Assembly (NCBI GenBank): GCA_033961575.1
Contig: CM066737.1
Location: 52,242,771-52,306,770, forward strand
Source of the DNA: Aselliscus stoliczkanus
Taxonomy: Eukaryota > Chordata > Mammalia > Chiroptera > Hipposideridae
Length of the DNA: 64,000 nucleotides
Reading direction: 5' to 3'
Part shown: positions 1 to 13,307 of the stretch, piece by piece
Layout of the letters: the number at the start of each line of letters is the position of its first letter
How positions within the stretch are numbered: position 1 is the stretch's first letter
Position numbers and translations under genes: made by a program
The notes under the pieces: generated by a model
What the model was told of the DNA's origin: nothing
Databases searched by the model: none
What the model saw: only the letters and a program-made list of their open reading frames with translations

Positions 1-1152
1 AGGGAAAACTGACAAAAAAACACAATTATAGTAGAGGACCTAAACACACCATTGGTAGCTAGGGATAGATCTTCTATACAGAAAAATCAATAAGGAAATA
101 TCAGTTTTAAATGACACATTAGACCAAATGGACATAATTGACATTTACAGAGCCTTTCATCCTAGAACACACAGAACACTCTCAAGGGTAGACCATATGT
201 TGGGACATAAAACTAGCCTCAGCAAAATTAAGGAGACTGAAATCATACCAAGCATATTCTCCAAGCACACTGCTTTGAAATTGGAGATCAACTGCAAAAA
301 AAGGGAGGAAAATCCACAAATACGTGGAGATTAAACAACGTGCTACTAAAGAATGACTGGGTCAAAAAAGAAATAAAAGGAGAGATCAAAAAACACAGAG
401 AAACAAATGAGAATGAAAATACATTGTATCAAAATTATTGGGATGCAGCGAAAGCAGTATTAAGAGGGAAATTTATATCATCACAGGCCTATCTCAAGAA
501 AAATCCCAAATAAACAATTTAAATTATGTCTTAAAGAACTAGAAAAAGAAGATCAAATGAAGCCAAAAGCAGCAGAAGGAAGGAAATAATAAAAAATAGA
601 GCAGAATTAAATGAAACAGAGAATAAAAAGACAATAGAAAAACAATGCAACAAAGAGCTGTTTTTTTGAAAAGACTAATGAAATTGACAAACCCCTAGCT
701 TGACACAGTAAGGAAAAAAGAGAAGACACAAACAAAATCAGAAATGAAAGAGAAGTCACAATGGACACTGCAGAAATACGAAGGATCACACAAGAATACC
801 ATGAAGCTCTAAATACCACCCAATTCAACAACCTAGAAGAAATGGACAAGTTTTTAGAAATATACAACCTTCCTAGACTGAATCATGAAAAACTGGAAAA
901 TCTAAATAGACTGATTAACATTAAGGAAATTGAAACAAACATGTAAAACCTCCCCAAAAACAAAACTTAAGGACTAGATGGCTTCACTAGTGAATTCTGC
1001 CAAACATTCAAAGAAGGCTTACTACCAGTCCTCTGCAAACTCTTCCAAAAAATTGAAGAAGAGACAATACTTCCAACTCATTTTATGAGGTCAACATTTA
1101 CACTGGTACAAAACCTGTTAAGGATAACACAAGAAATGAAAACTACAGACCA

Positions 1153-1302
1153 AGCCGGCCAAATGGCTCAGTTGATTAAAAGCTCGCTCAGAGTGCGAGC
1201 TCTGAGCATCAGGGTCGCCGGTTTGATTCCCGGCCCGAGCTGAGCAGCCACTGAGCTGCCGGCAGGTTGGCTCAGCTAAAAAAACAAAACAAAACAAAAC
1301 AA
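1153..1302 (+). mobile_element. tRNA-derived SINE, CTCAG variant
   Basis: The tRNA-like head begins GCCGGCC and carries A-box and B-box-like segments. The body ends GGCTCAGCT followed by an (AAAAC)n tail. A 15-bp target duplication, GAAAACTACAGACCA (right copy with one change), lies at 1138-1152 and 1303-1317 within L1 ORF2. Same variant as the copies at 50379 (+) and 24761 (-). Confidence 0.9.
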
Positions 1303-2123
1303 GAAAGCTACAGACCAATATGTTTGATGAATACAGATACAAAAATCCTAAACAAAATACTTACAAATCGAATACAACAATACAGTAAAAATATTATATA
1401 TTATGGTTAAGTGGGGTTCATTCCAGGAACACAGGATGTTTCAACATATATAAACTGGCCAATGTGATGCACCACCTAAACAAAATAAAAGATAAAAATC
1501 ATATGCAAAAAAAAGCATTTGACAAGTTACAACATCCATTTATGATTAAAAACACTTAATAACATGGGTATAATAATAGAAGGAAAGTACCTCAACATAA
1601 TAAAGGGCACATACGGTACTCTCAACTAATGTCTTACTGCTGAAAAACTGAAAGCTTTTCCTCTAAAATTAGGAACAAGACAGGCATGGACCCTGTCACC
1701 ACTGTTATTCAACATGGTATTTGAAGTCCTAGCCAGAGCAGAAAAGAGAATGAAATAAAAGGCATCCAAATTGGGAATGAAGAAGTTGAATTGTCACTTT
1801 TTACAGATGACATGATTTTGTATATAGAAAACCCTAGAGGCTCCACCAAAAAAACTATTAGAAACAATAAACTAATACAGTAAAATTGCAGGATACAAAA
1901 TCAGTGTACAAAAATCCATTGTGTTCCTATGTACTAACAATGAAATTTTTTAAAAAAGAAATGAAAAAAAATCATTTTGCAATTGCAGCTAAAAGAATAA
2001 AATACCTAGGAATAAACTTAACAAAGGATGTAAAAGACCTCTGCACTGAAAACTATAAGACATTATTAAAAGAATTTGAAGACAGAAAGATATTCCATGT
2101 TCATGGATTAGAAGAATCAACAT

Positions 2124-2552
2124 TGGGCTTGCCAAGTGGCTCATTGGTTAAGAGTTGGCTTGAGAGCTCGAGCTCTGAGCAACAGGGCCAATTGTTTGGA
2201 TCCCACATGGGCCAGTGATGCTGCACCCTCTACAGCTAAGATGGTGAACAGTTCGACCTGGAGCTGGGCTGCCATGAGTCGCTGGCCATAGCATAGGCTG
2301 CAGTGGGGCTGCAGTGGGCTGCCATAAGCTACCATGAGTGGCCAGCAGCCAGCATGAGCAGCCATCCAGTGGCCAGCAACTGATTTGCCTCAGGCAGGAA
2401 GAGCTCAATGACCACAACACCAACATGGGCCAGTGAAGCAACATCCTCCACAACTAGACTGAAGAACAAAAGGACAGCAACTTCTCTGTTTTCCTTCCCC
2501 GATTCCCCAATGTTGTTCCCTTCCCCAAGTCCCTGATAAAATCTTTAAAAAA
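2124..2552 (+). mobile_element. GGCCGGCC SINE, long form
   Basis: tRNA-like head, then a roughly 300-bp second module rich in GGCTGCAG and GCCAGCAGCC motifs, then a tail with repeated TTCCCCAA and an AT-rich end. A perfect 12-bp target duplication, AAGAATCAACAT, lies at 2112-2123 and 2553-2564 in L1 ORF2. The head is diverged: the GGCCGGCC start reads GGGCTTGCC. Confidence 0.9.
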
Positions 2553-2806
2553 AAGAATCAACATAGTTAAAATGGGCATGTTACCCAAAATAATACACAG
2601 ATTTAGTGCAACCCCCATCAAAATCCCAATGTCATTTTTTAAGGAAATAGAACAACACTAAAAAAATCATCATATTTGTATGGAAGCACAGAAGACCCAA
2701 AATAGCCAAAGCAACTCTAGGAAAAAAGAACAAGGCTGGAGGTATCACACTCCCTGACTTTAATTTATACTACAAAGCAATAATAATTAAAACAGCATGG
2801 TATTGG

Positions 2807-3781
<975 letters not shown>

Positions 3782-4537
3782 TATATAGGCAGATAATTTT
3801 CGACAAAGGAGCCAAAAACATACAGTGGAGAAAAGAAAACCTCTTCAATGAATGGTGCTGGGAGAATTGGAAAGCCACGTGCAAAAGAATGAAACTAGAC
3901 TGCAATCTGTCACCATGTACCAAAATTAACTCAAAATGAATCAAAGACTTATACATCAAACCTGAAACAGCAAATTGCATTGAAGAAAACATAGGTACTA
4001 AGCTTAGGAACCTTGGGTTCAGAGATGATTTCATGAATTTGACCTCAAAGGCAAGGGAATTAAAAGCAAAAATAAGTGAATGGTACTATATCAATGTAAA
4101 AAGCTTCTGTACAACAAAAGAAACCATCAGCAAAACAAAGAGGCAATCAACTGAATGAGAGAAGATATTTGCAAGCAACACATCTCATAAAATGGCTAAT
4201 ATCCAAAATATATAACAAACTTGCACAACTCAAGAAAAAAAATCCAATTAAAAAATGGGCAGAGGATCTGAACAGTCACTTCTCCCAAGACATACAAATG
4301 GCTAACAGATATATGAAAAAATGTTCAGCTTCACTAGCTGTTAGGGAAGTGCAAATCAAAACCACTATGAAGTACCACCTCACAGTTGATAGAATGGCTA
4401 TAATCAACAAGTCAGAAGTGTGGGAGAGGTTGTGGAGAAAAAGGAACCCTCATACACTGCTGGTGGGAATGTAAATTGGTACAGCTACAAAGGAAAACAT
4501 TATGGAGGCTCCTCAACAAATTAGGAATAGAATTACC

Positions 4538-4664
4538 GGGCCGGCTGAGTGGCGCGGTGGTTAAGTGCTGGCTTGGATAGCCAGTGGCCCCGGTTCGGGT
4601 CCCACATGTGAGGGCCAGTGACGCTGCCCTCAAACAAACAAAAAAACATAAAAAAATAAAAAAC
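4538..4664 (+). mobile_element. GGCCGGCC SINE, short form
   Basis: About 100-bp tRNA-like unit ending in GACGCTGCCCTC, then an (A)n tail with C interruptions. Perfect 12-bp target duplication AATAGAATTACC at 4526-4537 and 4665-4676, in L1 ORF2. Confidence 0.95.
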
Positions 4665-5245
4665 AATAGAATTACCATACAATCCCTCTTCTGGTTATCT
4701 ACCCCAAAAATCTGAAAACATTTATCCATAAAGATATATGTATGCCTATGCTCATTTCAGCATTATTCATAGTGGCCAACAAATAGAAACAGCCAAAGTG
4801 GTCTTTGATAAGCGATTGGATAAAGAAGATGTGGTAAAGATACACACTGCAATATTACTCGACCATAAGAAAAGATGAAATACTGCCATTTACACCAACA
4901 TGGATGGATCTTGAGATTATCATGCTAAGCAAAATAAATCAGACAGAAAAAGTCGAGAACCACATGACTTCACTCTTATCTGAGATATAAAACTGAAACA
5001 GACCAACAAACAAGACAGACCAAATAAAGAAACAAAAACTCATAAACACAGGATAAGGGGAGAAGGGGGTGGTAGAGGAAGGTAAAGGGCGTCAAATATA
5101 TGGTGATGGAAGAACTGTCTCTGGGTGGTGAACACACAATGCAATGTACATTTGATGTACTATACAATTGTACACTTGAAAGACTAAATAATCTTACTAA
5201 CCAATGTCATCCCAATAAATTTAATAAAAATTAAATAAAGAATAA

Positions 5246-7266
5246 ATACATATAGTTATTTAAGAGCAGATAATTGATGATAATGTTAAAACTTAGTGTC
5301 TCTGCACTGAATCAGGATGTAATTGTAGCCCAGCAGATGTTCATAGTTATCTTAATCCCTTCTTTGATTATCTTGGAACAGTATGGTATTTGGGGGATAT
5401 GGTCTCCTTGCTAGTGAGGGAGGTTTCAGTTAGAGATGAGCCAAGCAGGTCGAAGAGGAGACAAATACACAGCTGTGGAGTCAAGGGCCCTGCTTTAGAT
5501 ATCCAGAGCCTTAGCGTTATACCTCAGGTTTGATAACTGGATGACATTGGGCTGGTGCTTTCCCTTTGCAGGGTGTGAGTTTACCCATAAGCAAATGAGT
5601 GGTTTGGGCTGGGAGACCTTGAAGAATCCACCAGTTCTGATGATTTAGGTCAGACGCAACATTATAGTACTGTCACAGCTCCTTGCCCCTAGAGTGTCTT
5701 ACCGGGCTTTCTAGTGTTGCAGTGAGTTATGGAGGGCAATATTTGGCAGTGTTCTACATGGTGGAGCGGTGTCTTTGCAGCTGCCTCACTTCCTATGGCT
5801 TTTTTACTGTTGATGCTGCAAGGTCCTAATAGGTCCTATTCTCCTGCAGGAATGAGTAGTGCTCCACTTCTTTGGTCATGACTGGTGTGATTTGAAGAGA
5901 GTCACAGAGATATCTTCTCACCACCCACCATATTCCCAAAATAACTTCCTTGCCTTGCCTAGGAATTATTCTTTCTATAGCTCTTGTTTTAAGAGACCCA
6001 CTTTTTAAGTTAAGCATTGTTCTATTCTTGCATTGATTTAATAAATTGCATACACCACTCTGATGAGAGGAGGCATGCTGACTCTGCCTAACAGGGGAGG
6101 AACAGTGTGCACAAATCTTTAGAGACTGCTCAGTTTTCCTCATACTGGCCCAGTAATCCACACGTCAGAGATATTGGATATAAAGATAAGGGTGAGCATT
6201 TTGCGTGCCAACGTGTGACATATCATTTCCTCCTAGTGTCTGCCCTCATCCTCATCTTCCCTTTCCATCTACTTACCCCTTTCATTTACTTGTTCTTCTC
6301 TTTCCTCCATGGTCTCTAACTTCCTCCTTTCCCCTTCTAGGCTTCTCTCTCTCTTGCCCCATCACTTCTAGTTCTCCATCCTCATTCCCATTTTCCGCAC
6401 CAGGGCCTCCTTACCTATCTCCCCTCTGCTTTCAGTTGACTGGGATTGCTTCCTGTATCACCAGTCCCTGTTTTGTGTCATCCATCAGCAGACATGAAAC
6501 TATAGTAGCAGGATATTGAAAAGAGTTGGTGTGATGTACATTATAGAAGCATCCTGCTTATCCAGAGATTGTAAATCTCAGTGCATGGATCAGTGGTCTC
6601 CAAAATTGGAAGGGAGGGAGGGTTGGCAGGGCTGTAAAAAAAATATTACAACTTCTATTTCCATTTAAATTGAGAAAATATAGACATAATTAAGATTTGC
6701 ACTAAATTATTTAATTTATGTAAAATGCTTCTAACAGTCTGTAGTACACTAAGTGCTATATGAAAGTAATACCTATTAACCTTACTATTATTAAGCCTTT
6801 CAAATGTGTAATACACATATTGTCACTGATATCCCTCACCAGGTGGGTCTGTCCTCTGCTTTCATGTTGTGTATGCTTTGTAAGGTATTCTGAGGGAAGA
6901 GTGTTGCCCACAAGATGGAAGAAGTAACCCTGGGCTCTCATTTTGTTTTCTGTATGTATACCAGCAATATTGCTATTTCCTTCAGCAAAGTTAAGTGGAT
7001 TTATGGATTACATTATCTATCTGCCTTAACTCTCACAAAAATGGACACATGACTTAAGAAGATTCCTGCAAATAAACCATGTATTAAAGATAATACTAAT
7101 AATGTAAGCACATGAAAATGGCAGTGCTCATACTTCTCTAACTCCTAGAATAAGTTGTCCAACAGCCTCATTATGAAGCAAAACCCACAACAATCTAATA
7201 ATACCTGACAAAAAGTGGGCAAAAAGGGAATTCAAGAACAATCAAGACTATATGAAATATGGTTTT
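5246..7266. other. unique-looking DNA, no feature recognised
   Basis: No repeat, gene or RNA is recognised. Short open frames such as 6205-6519 (+) and 5826-6161 (-) lack any familiar domain and look like chance. Confidence 0.6.
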
Positions 7267-7278
7267 ATATCCATTCTT

Positions 7279-7377
7279 TTTTTTTTTTTTGAGGGCAGTG
7301 TTACTGGACCTCATATGTGGGACCCGAACTGGGGCCGCTGGCTTTGCTTAACCACTGCGCCACTTGGCTGGCCAAAT
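7279..7377 (-). mobile_element. GGCCGGCC SINE, short form
   Basis: The poly-T start, GAGGGCAGTG and the closing TGGCTGGCC are the reverse complement of the short unit. Perfect 12-bp duplication ATATCCATTCTT at 7267-7278 and 7378-7389. Confidence 0.93.
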
Positions 7378-7602
7378 ATATCCATTCTTAATAATGAAAG
7401 ATTTTTCCTAAGTGTACAGTATATTGTGCTTTGAAATATTACCTAATAATATAATAATGTCATCATGATGAACATGACATTTGACATGTTATTTGTTTCA
7501 TGTTTCTCTCATCCTTTTACATTTTCAGTTTATTGTGTGTGTTTCATAATATATGTATGTACATATACATGTTGAGTGAAACATGTATGTCATTCATATA
7601 TA

Positions 7603-7829
7603 TTGGGGGTGCCAAAAATGTATACAAGGGGACACTTTGGTCAACATTGCTCAAGCAGTAGTTCACCATAATCAGAAGTGTCTGGATGCTAATGGTAGCC
7701 ATTTTGAGCACATCTTGTAATTGCAGAGATCAAATGTGACGTGCAATCATCTTTTGTTATCGGTATATATTAAGTATTATAACTTTAAGTTTTTTTTTCC
7801 TTTCTTAAAATGTGTGTATATTTTTTTCA

Positions 7830-7830
<1 letters not shown>
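7603..7830 (+). mobile_element. TA-flanked DNA transposon with HFEHLL tail (copy 2)
   Basis: Starts after TA at 7601-7602 with TTGGGGGTGCCAAAAATGTA. This copy keeps more coding sequence than the others: the + frame at about 7671-7727 reads VVHHNQKCLDANGSHFEHIL followed by a stop, which looks like a transposase C-terminus. The right inverted repeat (CTTAAAATGTGTGTATA) runs into the CA microsatellite and is lost after about 7830. Confidence 0.7.
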
Positions 7831-7831
<1 letters not shown>

Positions 7832-7879
<48 letters not shown>

Positions 7880-7890
7880 CCGCGCGCGCA
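7832..7890. repeat. (CA)n microsatellite followed by (CG)n
   Basis: About 23 CA units (7832-7877), then GAC and a CGCGCGCGCACG run. Alternating purine-pyrimidine tracts of this kind can adopt Z-DNA. It lies exactly between two DNA transposons. Confidence 0.95.
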
Positions 7891-8471
7891 CGAGGTAGGA
7901 CAATTAAGTTCACGAACTCATCCTAGAAAAAGTGCTATATATATACACCTCATTGCTGAATATCACTATGGTCACCTTTGAAGCACTCCCCTTGGGAAGC
8001 TATGCACCCATGCCAGCTCCTAGTCCACCCTTCAAAGCAATTTTAAAACTCTTTTTCTGGAATGGCCATCAGAGCTGTCATCATATTACCCTTGATTTCC
8101 TGAATGTCATCCAAATGTCTTCCTTTCAATATTTGCTTTATCTTTGGGTAAAGAAAGAAGTCATTGGGGGCCAGATCAGGTGAGTAGGGAGGGTGTTCTA
8201 ATACAGTTATTTGTTTACTGGCTAAAAAACTCCCTCACAGACAGTGCTATGTAAGCTGGTGTATTGTTGGGATGCAAGTGCCATGAATCGTTGGCGAAAA
8301 GTTCAGGTCGTCTAACGTTTTCACGCAGCCTTTTCAGCACTTCCAAATAGTAAACTTGGTGAACTGTTTGTCCAGTTGGTACAAATCCATAATTAATAAC
8401 CAACCCCTCTGATATCAAAAAAGGTTAGCAACAGCATTGCAACAAGTTCACGAACTTAATTGTCAGACAGC
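7891..8471 (-). mobile_element. mariner-type transposon, internally deleted and dead
   Basis: The ends are inverted repeats containing GACAATTAAGTTC (left from 7899; right, reverse-complemented, ending near 8464). Between them is the C-terminal part of a mariner transposase on the - strand. The right repeat is followed almost directly by mid-transposase sequence, so the N-terminal DNA-binding half is deleted. The outermost bases merge with CA/CG and TG repeats, and no clean TA duplication is visible. Confidence 0.85.
7955..8418 (-). pseudogene. mariner transposase C-terminal fragment
   Basis: Frame 8418 to 8215 ends SVREFFSQ and then a stop. The same frame continues past the stop with HPPYSPDLAPNDF, the conserved block carrying the last catalytic aspartate of mariner transposases. 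The block before it reads HPNNTPAYIA where the family has a D-N-A/T-P type motif, so the second catalytic aspartate appears to be asparagine. A further stop lies downstream. The first catalytic aspartate and the helix-turn-helix region are absent. It cannot encode an active enzyme. Confidence 0.82.
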
Positions 8472-8500
8472 GCACACACGCATATGTGTGTGTGTGTGCC
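8469..8500. repeat. short CA/TG repeat
   Basis: GCGCACACACGCATATGTG then (TG)n abuts the right mariner end. It is self-complementary around CATATG. Confidence 0.8.
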
Positions 8501-8829
8501 AAATTCTTTTTACCTGAAAAGTGTGTACAATCCAAAAGATTTAGAGACCACTGGCCCAGACCACACTTCATATAAATGATGAGGACCCACAAGCAGAGGC
8601 AAAAGAACTTCAAAGAAGGAAAAATAACTGTCCCTAAATCTCTTGCTCTTTCCCTACGGAACAGTCATGCCACAAACTTTAGACCCTCACCTTAACAACT
8701 TTATGTAAAATAAAATGGTGGGGGGATCTCAGAAGTTAGAAGAAGTAAGACAGCAAAGAAATTTTAAAAATCACAAAATCTCAAGCCTGTGAGGTTCAAT
8801 CCAAGCCCCAAGTGTCATATTATAGCTTA

Positions 8830-9001
8830 TAAAAGGCTTTTCCAGCATGCCTGAGAATGCTGTTTTCCTTGTTTTAAATATGAAGACGCTAAGAAGAATC
8901 AATTTCAAAGAGGTTTACACACTTTCCTAAGGTACCTAGTAAGCTGGCATAGCTGAGATTTGAACCAAATATTCCGTCCCCCTATTCAGTGTTCTTTCCA
9001 C
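8830..9001 (-). repeat. MIR
   Basis: Diverged antisense MIR: the order AATATGAAGACGC, AGAGGTTTACACAC, CCTAGTAAGCTGG and GAGATTTGAACC follows the MIR reverse complement. Confidence 0.65.
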
Positions 9002-9823
9002 ATGTCAAAAGGCCTCTTAATCCCAGGGTCATAATCAACTGAGCTCATTGTGATTGGATTGTTGTGAATGGAGGAATATTTGTAGTGGAGAAAGTCTTCT
9101 AAGAAGGTGTATACCAGATATCAACAAATAAATCATCCCTCCCCTGCCCCAGTGAGAAGCCACTCCTGACTGCATATATAACATCTGTTTATATCCTTGT
9201 CTGAGTTCTAAAATGTTTTCCTAATATCCACATCTTTTAAAAGTTAAACAAATGAAATCCAGGAATAAAGAAAGCCTGGTTTTCATTTGTGATTGCAAGT
9301 TTTGTGAGAAGTCACATTAGTTTTTACAGCTATGATGCAGATCTGTCCCTTTGTTTAGGCCACTCACCGTATGGAATTGCACTGCAATGGAGTTAGAAAT
9401 GCGTGTAAATGAAATTACCAAGTATGTGTCAGGAAAGTAAGTTGGTGTCTATTCTGAGAAGACTTGCATTAATGGAAGTCTTCCAAGAATATTTAACAAA
9501 ATTAATTGCATGACATCTCTCTTAAGCTATAGTACAAGTTGATGGGGAGAAAATGGGCATTGCTTTGCAGAAATTCTCCTTCATTGTCATCTTTTGTAAA
9601 AAGCTTTTATTTGACAAATGAGTCACATGGTCAATTATTTCATAAACACCTTTACATATAGCGGTAGAAGTCCTAGGCTGTGCTTTGTATTCTGTTTTTT
9701 TCATTGTGTTGTGTGAGGTTTAAGCTCACTAGACAAACATTTAAGAAAGCATTCTGGGGGCTAAATATTGATGCAGGCACTGTGGGGAATACAAACATGT
9801 TACAAGACCTCTACTTAGGGAGA

Positions 9824-9825
<2 letters not shown>
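9002..9825. other. unique-looking DNA
   Basis: No repeat or gene recognised. Confidence 0.55.

Positions 9826-9871
<46 letters not shown>
9826..9871. repeat. (CA)n microsatellite
   Basis: About 23 uninterrupted CA units. Confidence 0.97.
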
Positions 9872-9872
<1 letters not shown>

Positions 9873-12700
9873 AGCAGCACTTAACTATACAGCACTGCAT
9901 CTGGACTGAAAAGTCTTCAAAAGGAGAAATTGGTGTGGACTACAGTGATCAAACAACTCTTTTTTAAAAATATTATGACCAAAAAAAAAAAATGTCTCTT
10001 GGGAAGATTAACTTGACGAGTGGTTATTCAGGGTGAACTGGAGTGAGAGATGTGATAGGCAAATACAACACTCCCTATTTTTAGAGCTTAAGTGTCAAGT
10101 CCAAAATCCCCTAGCACAACAAAATGGAAAGTTTGCATTTTCTGCGGCTCTGCTCCTAATTTCTTTAAATGATTCTCTCCAAACTTGAACACACACATTC
10201 AGTTAATATAGTGATTTGATGATGAGGGCTTGTCTTCATTGTAGATGAATGTATCACCTTTTCATTTTGTTTTAATTAGCAGGAAGATGGTGCTAGTTCC
10301 TTTCCCTCACATTCTTGCAAGTCCTTGGAAGCCATTATCTCCATTGGTTAGTCTCTACTGATCTCAACTGAGGAAAATTCATCCCCAAACCAAGTGGAAT
10401 CAGCAGCTCTGAGGTGACATTATCTTGATTCCAGAGAGAACTAAGACGCTTCCCTCTATGGGATGCTAAAAGCTGCTGCAGTTACTACAGTGCCTGGTGA
10501 GAAAGTCAACTCAGTGGTTTCTGAAAGAGCGTCTGTTTCCCACTTGACACATTTTGTTGTGGGAGTTATGAGTAGAAGGTAGGGTTTGAGGAACCATGAA
10601 AGAAGGAAGTCATTGTTTCACATATGACAGATTTTAAACTTGGTCTGCAGAGAAATCTACGGAGTACCTCAGAATTGTGCCCTTATCCTGAATTTCCAGC
10701 TGTGACCACAGCAGGCTCATACACTGCACTTGGCTTTGCTGTGACAGCTGTTACACTTTTTATCCTCAGCTTTACAAGGTTAGTTTTGCTCTTTAATTTT
10801 TGAAATCCAAAGTGGAAAAATACTCATTTCTTTCAACTCCAACGAGATTCATATATATGTCTGGTTATCGTCCATATCAAAGGAACCATGGTGTCTGTCC
10901 CTGTACATGTCTTTGCTAGTTCAAGTAATTGTAGTCACTTGGCATTCCACTGCTTTAGTTAGGTTCCCACTTAGAGCTGACACCATTCAGTGATTGCTGC
11001 CCCCTTCACATGTTGCTGGGGGGATGCCAATAAAGCTATGAGCAAAGGAGGGAGCTGTGGAGAAACACGCTGTGGGGCCCAGAATGGAATGAGGGGTAAC
11101 CAGGGTTCAGGAGCCAGGTTTCCCCAGAGAGAGACAAAAAGAAAGCAAACAAAAGGAAGAGACAGGTCTGAACAGGCTCCCCAGACAGGGCCCCTTTGCT
11201 GTAAGAACAGAGCCTTAAACTTCACAAAGCTCTGGAAGGGGAGGGAGCCAGGGGTTAAAACAGCCTTTGCAATTCAGTTGTAGAATTATTAAATGAGTAT
11301 ACACAGAAAAGCCACACAGCTCCATATAGAGCACCATTTATTGTTCTTAAAATCCATTCAGGCACTCCATGAACTCAGAAATATACTGAAATCTGGATAT
11401 CCACACAGATAACTAATATTGATCCCCACAAACCCCAAAGGTACTCGCCCTTACATAGATAGAAACATAGAGACTCAGAGAGGCTCAGCAGCACAAAAAC
11501 ACCCAGAGTAACCACAATGCCTCACATGGGCTGGGTTTTGAGGCGTGGTTTTGAGTTTAGTGACCTTACAAAATCCATTACTGGAAGTGGGAGCCCATGG
11601 CTCCAGTGATTGACATCAGAGTAAGGCTAACTTCTCTCTGAGTTTTACCTTCCAAATCTAGTCCAAACCTAGCTCAAGCTCTGAAAGCTGGATGGAAGCC
11701 TGTCTCCTCCCTCCCTCATAAAATGAGGAGCCTGGCTTGAAGTCCTCCAAGGTCCCTTGGGGGAGCCAGAGTGTGGAGTGTCACAGAGCTCCCAGAGGCC
11801 CCTGCCCACCTCCTTTCCCTCAGGCTCATTTATAGCCTAATGAAAAATTGCCCCCAGGCTCCCAGTTTGACCAGTCCCAAGTGTCCCACATTCCTAAGGG
11901 GAGCTTGATCTGGCCAAGGGCTCAGCACCGGCTCTTCACAATCTCCCCAGAATTCCCAAGCACAATGCCCACTCCCATATCCAGCCAGCCCCAAGCACCT
12001 GGCTGGTGGGAATTTCGGAGGGGCCCTCTCAGGGTCAGTTCACCAGGCTGCCACGGATGGGAGGAGCCGTGCCCTGTCAGGCAGGCGAGGGCGGCTCCAG
12101 CAGCAGTGACAGAACTTCCTCCGCAGCCCAAGGGGGAAGCAGCCACCCTGCCTGGAGCAACACGGGGTGGCCATGAAACACTGACCTGTCGCCGCCCCAC
12201 CGTGTTCAGAGCCCAAACCAGAGTGGCTGTTGGCCCTTAGCGATGGGAAAATCCAGTCAGGGAGAAGTAAACACAACATGAAAACAAACACAGTCTGGGA
12301 ACATTAGACCAGCTTCCAAACTGAAAGTCCTCAAATGTCCCTTGCCCCCATCCCAAAAAGTGTTTATTCACAAAAAAAGGGAGGGTATTAGACTCCAGGA
12401 GGGCAGAGCCAGAAAGCATCTCAGGGACCATCTAGTCCAACCATTTCATTTTACATATAAGAGTCCAGAGTGGAGAAGAGAGTTAAACTCTAAGGAGTTT
12501 TTTTTTTTTAATTCCTTTTTCAGATTATGAAGGCCAGGTGTGTGTGGGGGTGTGGGGGGCAAGAGAGAGAGATTGATTAAAAGGCTATAAGCAAGCTTGA
12601 ACCATGGAACTTGTGAGCAGGAATAACTTTAATCCTAGTAGCAAGATATTCTTCTCACTTCCCAGGGATCCACACGTACTCAGAACAGGGTAGGGAAAAA
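9872..12700. other. unique DNA with a GC-richer block
   Basis: No repeat recognised. From about 10980 to 12430 the base composition is visibly GC-richer than the neighbours, with scattered CpG (for example around 12050-12200). Open frames on both strands there (11848-12240 +, 11922-12200 -) have no recognisable domain and overlap each other. It could hold an old regulatory element or an exon of an unrecognised transcript; the sequence alone does not show which. Confidence 0.45.
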
Positions 12701-12773
12701 TTTCCATCTCAGTAATACAAATATGTGCAGTAACTGAAAGCACAGGTTTTGGAGCCAGATAAACCAATTTTTT

Positions 12774-13252
12774 TTTGAGGGTAGTGTCACTGGCCCTCAT
12801 ATGTGGGACCCGAACCGGAGCCCCTGGCTTCCCAAGCCAGCACTTAACCACCGCGCCACTCAGCCAGCCCCCCTCTTTCACTTTTGAAGGACATAGAATT
12901 TGTGGTGTGTTTTTTTTTCTATTTTCAACACTAAGTATTTTCAGTTACAGAGATAGGAGTGTGAACACTGAAATGCAGGATTTGTTTATTTCTCCCTGTA
13001 GTTCTGTCACATTTTGTTTTATCTATTTTGAGGTCAAGTTAAGTGCATACAAATTTTAAAATATAAAATGATACTCCTTATGTCTTATAATGCTTTCTTC
13101 TTTAAAGTCTACTTTGTTATTAATTTAACTATAATGGCTTTCTTTTTTTTTTTTTTTTGAGGGCAGTGTCACTGGTCCTCATATGTGGGACCCGAACCGG
13201 AACTGCTGGCTTCCCAAACTAGCACTTAACCACCGCACCACTTGACCAGCCC
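12774..13252 (-). mobile_element. composite SINE-L1-SINE insertion with a single target duplication
   Basis: A short SINE (12774-12870), an old L1 fragment (12871-13141) and a second short SINE (about 13142-13252), all in the same antisense orientation. The perfect 14-bp duplication TAAACCAATTTTTT is at 12760-12773 and 13253-13266, outside the whole unit. Neither SINE has its own duplication at the inner junctions. The 5' end (right side) is exactly a SINE head and the 3' end (left side) is a SINE A-tail. Confidence 0.75.
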
Positions 13253-13307
13253 TAAACCAATTTTTTAAGACCTGGCTCTATCATTTGCTAGATGTTTGAT
13301 CTTTACC

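Noticed and set aside
9826..9871. Regular short repeats considered as a CRISPR-like array
   Set aside because: Plain CA microsatellite with no spacers; the DNA is a mammalian genome.
11848..12240. 130-codon open frame on the + strand
   Set aside because: Lies in a GC-richer block where stop codons are rarer. It overlaps frames on the other strand and shows no domain.
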